Source: Planctomicrobium piriforme
Lineage (GTDB): Bacteria; Planctomycetota; Planctomycetia; Pirellulales; UBA1268
Length of the DNA stretch: 64,000 nt
Direction of reading: 5' to 3'
NCBI GenBank assembly: GCA_945861585.1
Contig: CAMAVC010000001.1
Coordinates: 69,947 to 133,946, forward strand
The notes under the pieces are model-generated. The model did not search any database. It saw only the letters and a program-made list of their open reading frames with translations, and was not told the origin of the DNA. Made by a program: the position numbers and the translations under genes. Positions within the stretch are counted from its first letter, which is position 1, and every line of letters starts with the position of its first letter. This document shows positions 58,567 through 64,000 of the stretch, in pieces.

Positions 58567-58588
58567 GTAGGATAGGCTTCAGCCTGTC
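58567..58588 (-). repeat. 22-bp imperfect palindrome, copy 3 (inverted orientation)
   Basis: GTAGGATAGGCTTCAGCCTGTC, reverse complement of the copies at 12555 and 39975 with a single-base change relative to copy 1. Confidence 0.75.
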
Positions 58589-58838
58589 ATGCCTCAACGT
58601 CCGCCGGCTCGGGGTAACCCCGTACCGTCTCGCCGGACGTTCGCTGCGCCCATCCTGGGCTTCACTCACTCGGATGTGCCTGCGCTGCGCCATCCATGGC
58701 TTCGCTGGTCACATACGCCGTCTCAACGGCAGGGGTAACCCCGAGCCTCCCGTGTTCGGAGGCCCGGGTGAGGACCAGGCGACGGAGGTCGCCCAAGGGA
58801 AGTTCGGCAGGATGCCGAGACTTCCCGTGAAGTAAGAA
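58589..58838. other. Structured intergenic element with multiple hairpins and paired near-identical blocks
   Basis: GGCTCGGGGTAACCCC near 58606 and GGGGTAACCCCGAGCC near 58732 form an almost perfect inverted pair; hairpins GCCCAtccTGGGC, GCCATccATGGC, GCCTCC..GGAGGC, GGCGACggagGTCGCC, and GGGAAGT..ACTTCCC (58797-58826). Confidence 0.55.
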
Positions 58839-58869
58839 GGCGGGGCGGACGCCCGTCGTCCGCCCCGCC
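58839..58869 (-). terminator. 13-bp perfect stem hairpin downstream of the YTV gene
   Basis: GGCGGGGCGGACG-CCCGT-CGTCCGCCCCGCC, followed on the minus strand by TTCTTACTT. Confidence 0.65.
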
Positions 58870-58916
58870 CCGTTGCTTACGCGTCTGTCCGTCGGCCGCA
58901 TGCGGCCGACGAGAGA

Positions 58917-60242
58917 CTAGCAGCCCTTCTTGCAGCCGCGGAGGCAGCCGCCCTTGTGGCCACGGCCGCTGTTGCCGCCGTTGCCACAGGCACCGGCGTC
59001 ACCGGCGGGAACCTGCTCTTCGACGCACTTCTTGACCTTCACGCACACCTGCTTCGTGACCTTCTGGGGCACGCGCACGACGTACTTCTCGGTCTTCGTT
59101 TCCTCGACGCAGTCGCTCGCACACACCGTGTAGGTGGCGGTCTTCTGGACCGGCACCATCACCGTGAAGTGGCACTCGCGGGTCCGCGTCTCGGGCACGC
59201 ACTTGTTCACCGTCACCTCGCGGGTGCGGGTCTCGGTGCGGCACTTGTTGACGCACACCGTGCGGGTCCGGGCTTCCGGCACCATCTTCGTGACACAGTA
59301 GTTCCGCGTCCGCTCCTCACAGCGCGAGAGCTTCACGCAGTAGGTGCGGGTCCGCTCCTCGCAACGGCTCTTCCGCACGCACACCATGCGGCTCCGCTCC
59401 TCGGTGCGGCACTTCTTCACGCAGTAGGTGAAGGGCACCTGCTCGCACTCGGTCTTCCACATCGTGACCTCGATCTCCTTGGTCTCGCACGTGGGAACCC
59501 ACTTGCGGCAGCAGACCACCTTCGGGCAGCAGGGATTGCCGGCGGCGTCATACTTGCCGTTCGCCGAAATCTCCTTGGCCTCGGTGACCCAGTGGCCGCC
59601 GCGGCAGGTGACCGTCTTCGTCGACTTGACGGGAACCCGCTTCGAGACGGTCCGGTAGCCGGTCATCTCTTCGGTGTAGGGGACCTGCACCGTGTACTTC
59701 TCCTCCACCTGCTCGGTGTAGGGGACGTTCACCTTGTAGGTCGCGGTCCGCTCTTCGGTGTAGGGGACGTTCACCTTGTAGGTGGCCGTCCGCTGTTCCT
59801 TGACCGGCACGCACACCGTGTAGGATTCCTCACGCTGTTCGGTGTAGGGAACCTTCACGGAATACTCGATCGTCTTCGTCTCCGGCACGTTGACGTTGAC
59901 GGTGTACTCGACCGTCTTCGTGCGGTGTTCCGGCACCATCACCGTGTAGTTCCGCGTCTTCTCTTCGATCCGCGGAACCCGCTTCTTCACCGTGAAGGAC
60001 CGTTCGCGGACTTCCGTCGTCCACTCGGTGGCCTCCACGTCCCGGATCTCCGGGACCATCTTCCAGACCTTGACGGTCTTCATGCACGCGTCGGCCGGGG
60101 CGGCAGCCGCGTCCGTGGCTGCTGCGGCGGCCTCACCGCCGACGAGCACCGAGCCCTCCTCGCTCCGGGCGAACGAGCCACCGAGGCACACGCCGGCAGC
60201 CGCAACCCAGGGCAGGAAACTGAACGTCAATCGCTTCTTCAC
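58917..60242 (-). CDS. Planctomycete YTV-type repeat protein with Cys-rich half and Cys-rich tail
   Basis: Tandem about 14-aa units (YTVNVNVPETKTIE / YSVKVPYTEQREES / YTVCVPVKEQRTAT / YKVNVPYTEERTAT / YKVNVPYTEQVEEK) then Cys/Arg units (VCVRKSRCEERTRT / YCVKLSRCEERTRN). GTG start with GGAGG SD; signal peptide. Confidence 0.8.
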   Translation of the reverse strand: MKKRLTFSFLPWVAAAGVCLGGSFARSEEGSVLVGGEAAAAATDAAAAPADACMKTVKVWKMVPEIRDVEATEWTTEVRERSFTVKKRVPRIEEKTRNYTVMVPEHRTKTVEYTVNVNVPETKTIEYSVKVPYTEQREESYTVCVPVKEQRTATYKVNVPYTEERTATYKVNVPYTEQVEEKYTVQVPYTEEMTGYRTVSKRVPVKSTKTVTCRGGHWVTEAKEISANGKYDAAGNPCCPKVVCCRKWVPTCETKEIEVTMWKTECEQVPFTYCVKKCRTEERSRMVCVRKSRCEERTRTYCVKLSRCEERTRNYCVTKMVPEARTRTVCVNKCRTETRTREVTVNKCVPETRTRECHFTVMVPVQKTATYTVCASDCVEETKTEKYVVRVPQKVTKQVCVKVKKCVEEQVPAGDAGACGNGGNSGRGHKGGCLRGCKKGC

Positions 60243-60470
60243 AGAAACCTCCAGAGGAAAAAGAACTTGTCCCAAACGGTTCGCGAACACTTTTTCCAGG
60301 CTTTCGAGGAGGCCATCCCCAGTCGGTGGCGTTCCGCAAGCGAGCCCGGCCGAGCCGGCCGCCTTGCCCCCACGATCATTGAACGCATCCGTGGCGTTGT
60401 TCCGTGATCGCGAGGGTTTGCGCAGGCGGCAAACTCACACCAGAAGATCGATCTTTGCCGACCGAAAAAC

Positions 60471-60683
60471 TCAACCGTCGCGAGAAGTGCGCGGTTGGTC
60501 TGAATCTGCGGATGGTGCCGGCGGCTGCTCGCAGGCTAAAGACGAGCCCATCGGGCCGCCTTCGCAGCACGTCTCGAGGATCATGCCGCACTGCCGGCAC
60601 ATGAGCTTGGCGCGGATCTCGAACGTCTCGCCGTGGCAGACCGGACAGCGTGGCAGATGCATGGGTACCGATCCTCCGGCCAC
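60471..60683 (-). CDS. Small zinc-ribbon-like protein downstream of hemE
   Basis: CPVCHGETFEIRAKLMCRQCGMILETCC: two CxxC knuckles; 23 bp after hemE stop on the same strand. Confidence 0.6.
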   Translation of the reverse strand: MAGGSVPMHLPRCPVCHGETFEIRAKLMCRQCGMILETCCEGGPMGSSLACEQPPAPSADSDQPRTSRDG

Positions 60684-60706
60684 CGTCGATCACGGGCGGG
60701 CGACGG

Positions 60707-61783
60707 CTAGCCGCCTTTCACCGTGGCGATGAGTTCGAGCACGTTCTCGACCGGCGTCTGCGGCAACACGCCGTGGCCGAGATTGAAGATATGGCCAGGT
60801 CGGCCAGCGGCGTGCGAGAGAATCTCGCTGGCCCGGCGGCGGACGGTGTCGCGATCGGTGAGCAGCACCGCGGGATCGAGATTGCCCTGCACGGCACGGT
60901 CGTGGCCGACGATCCGCCAGGCCTCGTCGAGTTCGATCCGCCAGTCGATGCCGATGACCGTGCCGCCCGCCTCGCGCAACAGCGGCAGGAGCGCGGGATT
61001 GCCGGTGGCGAAGTGGATCACGGGGCCATGCTTCGACGCCTCCGCGATCGCTGCCCGGCTGTGCGGGAGCACGTAGCGCCGGTAGTCGGCGGGCCCGAGG
61101 CAGCCCACCCAGCTGTCGAAGAGCTGCACGATCTGCGCGCCAGCCTCGAACTGCGCCACAAGGTAGCGGCTCACGGCCCGGGCAAGCCGGCCCATGAGAT
61201 CGTGCCAGGCCGTCTCATGCGAGTACATGAGCGACTTCGTATGGAGCCAGGCCTTGCTGCCGCCCCCTTCGACGCAGTAGCTCGCGAGCGTGAACGGCGC
61301 GCCGGCGAAGCCGATCACCGGGATCGAGTCGTCGAGGCCGGCCCGGGTCGCCCGCACCACGTCCATCACGAATTCGAGCCGATCAAGGTCGTCGAGTTCC
61401 ACGAGCCGGCTGACGTCGCCCGCCGAGCGGATCGGGTTGTGGATCACCGGACCTTCGCCCGCCGCGAACTCGAGGTCCATGCCCATCGGTTCGAGAATCG
61501 GCAGGAGATCGCTGAAGATGATCGCCGCATCGACTCCCAGCCGGTCGACCGTCGCGAGCATCACCTCGGCCGAGAGCCGGGGATTTTTGCAGAGCTCGAG
61601 AAACCCGACCTGCTGGCGGATGGCACGGTATTCGGGCAGATAGCGGCCGGCCTGCCGCATCAGCCACACGGGCGTCCGCTCCACCGGCTCCAAGCGACAA
61701 GCCCGCATCATGAGCGCCTGCCGGCGACGCTCGGCCACGGTTGCGGCGGGGTCGGTCACGAGGCTGGCAGGGGCGTCGGGCAT
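60707..61783 (-). CDS. hemE: Uroporphyrinogen decarboxylase
   Basis: TPVWLMRQAGRYLPEYRAIR; AIIFSDLLPILEPMGMDLEF; PVIGFAGAPFTLASYCVEGGGSK; FATGNPALLPLLREAGGTVIGIDWR. Confidence 0.95.
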   Translation of the reverse strand: MPDAPASLVTDPAATVAERRRQALMMRACRLEPVERTPVWLMRQAGRYLPEYRAIRQQVGFLELCKNPRLSAEVMLATVDRLGVDAAIIFSDLLPILEPMGMDLEFAAGEGPVIHNPIRSAGDVSRLVELDDLDRLEFVMDVVRATRAGLDDSIPVIGFAGAPFTLASYCVEGGGSKAWLHTKSLMYSHETAWHDLMGRLARAVSRYLVAQFEAGAQIVQLFDSWVGCLGPADYRRYVLPHSRAAIAEASKHGPVIHFATGNPALLPLLREAGGTVIGIDWRIELDEAWRIVGHDRAVQGNLDPAVLLTDRDTVRRRASEILSHAAGRPGHIFNLGHGVLPQTPVENVLELIATVKGG

Positions 61784-61829
61784 CGGCGAGAGTATACCCG
61801 CGGCTCCTGTGCCCCTGCCCGGTGCCGTC

Positions 61830-61847
61830 GGTGAACTACAATTCACC
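61830..61847. promoter_or_regulatory. Inverted repeat GGTGAA-CTACAA-TTCACC overlapping a TACAAT -10-like box
   Basis: Perfect 6+6 bp dyad in the intergenic region between divergently transcribed hemE and CcsA/HemX-like-hemA. Confidence 0.4.
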
Positions 61848-61883
61848 TGCCGACCTTCGCATCCGCGTGCCGCCTGGCGTCCG

Positions 61884-62765
61884 ATGACCGAATTCATCTC
61901 CGGGATTTCCGTCGTCTGCTTCGCGGCGAGCTATTTCGTGGCGCTCGGCTGCGAGGCCTCCCGGCCGTTGTTTCGTTCGGGCCTGCGGGGTGCGATTCTG
62001 GTGGGCTTCGCAACCGCCGGCTTTCTCGCCCACACGCTGTTTCTCGCCTGGCGGGCGGCGAACGAGCCGAATGTGCCGCTCTCGAGTGCGTTCGATTGGT
62101 ACCTCCTCGCCGCGTGGCTCCTGGCGGGAGGCTATCTCTGGCTGCTCGTGGCGAATCCGCGTACGCAAGTGGGCCTGTTCCTCCTTCCCGTGGTGCTCGG
62201 CCTCGTGGGGGCCGCGCAGCTGTCGAGCCGCGCGCCGTTTCCGCAGAGCCCGGCCACGCAGGTGTGGGGGGTCATTCACGGTTCGTTCAACCTGGCAGCG
62301 AGCGTCGCCGTAGCCGGCGGCGCCGTCGCGGGCCTCATGTGGCTCATCCAGGCGACACGGCTCACGCGCAAGCGCACTCCCGCGCAGGGCTTGCGGCTGC
62401 CCAGCCTCGAGCTGCTCGCGGCGACGACGGGCCGGGCCGCGTGGATCGCCGCCTGGACCGCGGCTGCCGGCTTCGTCTCGGGGCTCGTGCTCAACGCCGT
62501 GAACCGGCAGCGCGGCCTGCTCGAGACCGTGCCCTGGAACGATCCCGTCGTCCTCCGGATGGGAATGCTCGTCGCCTGGCTGATCGCGGCGGCGATCGCG
62601 ACCCGGGCCTTCGCGCGGCGGCCCGAGGCGGCGCGGGTGGCGGCGTGGCTGTCTCTGGCCAGCTTCGTGGTGCTCACCGCGTCGATCCTCTGGGGGGTGC
62701 TCGGCACCACCAGGCACGGCGTGCCACCGACGCAGGCATCTGCAATCCGCGAGGTCGTGCCATGA
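61884..62765 (+). CDS. Multi-pass membrane protein, CcsA/HemX-like cytochrome c assembly family
   Basis: About eight hydrophobic segments; WGVIHGSFNLAASVAVAGGAVAGLMWLIQ; directly precedes hemA with ATGA overlap. Confidence 0.75.
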   Translation: MTEFISGISVVCFAASYFVALGCEASRPLFRSGLRGAILVGFATAGFLAHTLFLAWRAANEPNVPLSSAFDWYLLAAWLLAGGYLWLLVANPRTQVGLFLLPVVLGLVGAAQLSSRAPFPQSPATQVWGVIHGSFNLAASVAVAGGAVAGLMWLIQATRLTRKRTPAQGLRLPSLELLAATTGRAAWIAAWTAAAGFVSGLVLNAVNRQRGLLETVPWNDPVVLRMGMLVAWLIAAAIATRAFARRPEAARVAAWLSLASFVVLTASILWGVLGTTRHGVPPTQASAIREVVP

Positions 62766-64000
62766 CGCTCGCGTTCGTGGGAGGCACCCACCGCACCGTG
62801 CCGCTGGCCCTGCGCGAGCGGCTGGCCTTTTCCGCTGAGCAGGCGGCCGAAGCCCTGTGCCGGTTTCGCGACCGGTTTCCCGGCCGGGAAGTCGTGCTCC
62901 TCTCCACCTGCAACCGCGTGGAGCTGTACGCGGCCGGCGAGGAGGCCGCCGTGCCACCCCCGGCCGAGCAGCTGGTGTCGTTTCTCGCCGAGTGCCGCGG
63001 GATCGATGCAGCCGTGTTGGCGCCCGTGCTCGCCCGGGAGAGCGACGAGGCGGTCGTGCGGCACCTGTTCAGCGTGGCCTCAGGGCTCGACAGCATGGTG
63101 CTCGGCGAGCCGCAGATCGTGTCGCAGGTGAAGCAGGCCTGGGCGCTTGCGCAGCGGACGGAGACGGCTGGCCCGCTCACCGGAGGCATGTTCCAGGCGG
63201 CCCTGCGCACGGCCAAGCGGGTGGCGAGCGAAACGGCCCTCGGCCGCGAGCGGCTCTCGATTCCGAGCGTGGCGGTCGCCGACTTCGCCCGCGGGGTGTT
63301 CGAGCGGTTCGACGACAAGCGGGTGCTCGTGATCGGTGCCGGCAAGATGGCCCACGAGACGCTTCGCTACCTGCGGGAGGCTGGCGCTCACGACATCGTC
63401 GTGGTCAATCGCACCGCCGACCGCGCTCATCGGCTCGCGGCCCGGCTGGGCGGGCGGCCGGGCCGGTTCGACGATCTCGTCGCCGAGCTCGCCGCGGCCG
63501 ATCTCGTGGTGAGCACGACGGGCGCGAGCGAGCCCGTCGTGCCGGCCGACCTCTTCGCCCGTGCGGAGTCGGGCCGCGAGGGCCGGCCGTTGGTGGTGCT
63601 CGACCTCGCCGTGCCGCGTGACTTCGATCCGGCGATCGGCGCCCGCCCGGGCGTGTGGCTGTATTCGATCGACGACCTGGGCGCCGCCTGCGAGGCCAAC
63701 CGGCGCAGCCGGCACCGCGAAATGCCGGGGGCGCTCGCGATCGTCGATGAGGAGACGCGACGGTTCATGGGCGACCTCCACCACCGCTCGACGGCGCCGG
63801 TGATCGAACGGCTGCGGGCCGGCTGGACGGAGACGGGCGAGGCCGAATTGGATCGACTCTTCCGCCGCGTGCCATCGCTCGACGATGCCGCCCGGGCCGA
63901 GATCCGCCAGGCCTTCGAGCGGTACGCCGCCAAGATGCTCCACTCGCCGCTCGCGTCGCTCCGCAACGAGAGCCGCTCAGGGCCGCCCCACGGCCTCCTC
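62762..64000 (+). CDS. hemA: Glutamyl-tRNA reductase (partial, runs off window end)
   Basis: FVGGTHRTVPLALRERLAF; VVLLSTCNRVELYA; LFSVASGLDSMVLGEPQIVSQVKQAW; VLVIGAGKMAHETLRYLREAG; ORF remains open at 64000 and is absent from the supplied ORF track. Confidence 0.95.
   Translation, partial: MTLAFVGGTHRTVPLALRERLAFSAEQAAEALCRFRDRFPGREVVLLSTCNRVELYAAGEEAAVPPPAEQLVSFLAECRGIDAAVLAPVLARESDEAVVRHLFSVASGLDSMVLGEPQIVSQVKQAWALAQRTETAGPLTGGMFQAALRTAKRVASETALGRERLSIPSVAVADFARGVFERFDDKRVLVIGAGKMAHETLRYLREAGAHDIVVVNRTADRAHRLAARLGGRPGRFDDLVAELAAADLVVSTTGASEPVVPADLFARAESGREGRPLVVLDLAVPRDFDPAIGARPGVWLYSIDDLGAACEANRRSRHREMPGALAIVDEETRRFMGDLHHRSTAPVIERLRAGWTETGEAELDRLFRRVPSLDDAARAEIRQAFERYAAKMLHSPLASLRNESRSGPPHGLL

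Noticed and set aside
59650-59830. Possible CRISPR-like direct repeats
   Set aside because: Repeats are 42-bp coding units with no spacer structure; they encode the 14-aa YTV repeats.
58956-60407. 483-aa plus-strand ORF rich in His/Leu/Gly over the YTV gene
   Set aside because: It is the mirror of the repetitive YTV coding sequence; minus-strand gene has GTG start with SD, signal peptide and terminator.
1-64000. Integrase, transposase, phage or tRNA-bounded island signatures
   Set aside because: No transposase/integrase ORF, phage structural gene or tRNA was recognised; duplicated families are therefore not attributed to a specific mobile element.

Overview
The window is a GC-rich, gene-dense chromosomal segment, almost certainly from the Planctomycetota. 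This is inferred from planctomycete-associated families: PSCyt/DUF1549-DUF1553, DUF1501, DUF1552, DUF1587/1588/1592/1595/1585-type cytochrome proteins, DUF1559 prepilin-like proteins, sulfatases, PEP-CTERM proteins and a YTV-type repeat protein. About 0-44 kb is an accessory, surface/catabolic region: an ECF sigma / FecR-LamG / PSCyt / DUF1501 operon; SGNH and alpha/beta hydrolases; sulfatases; two histidine kinase-response regulator pairs; two DUF1559-lipoprotein pairs; two DUF1592-type proteins; two very similar PEP-CTERM proteins; uxaC; and an MNT-HEPN-like pair. About 44-64 kb is more housekeeping: birA, an RlmM-like methyltransferase, ino1-like, an aspartate aminotransferase, a mobA-like gene, an AsmA-like protein, a flavin monooxygenase, bioF-like, EVE, the YTV protein, hemE, a CcsA/HemX-like gene and hemA (running off the end). 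The main leads are: (i) five gene families duplicated within about 30 kb with shuffled order, including an SGNH gene pair that is split in one copy and fused in reversed order in the other; (ii) a compact transcription unit for a 20-aa lysine-rich peptide with its own promoter, SD and terminator; (iii) a decayed sulfatase 3' end at the window start; (iv) a highly structured intergenic element near 58.6-58.9 kb containing one of three copies of a 22-bp imperfect palindrome. I saw no rRNA, tRNA, CRISPR array or transposase. All family calls come from reading motifs; no searches were run.
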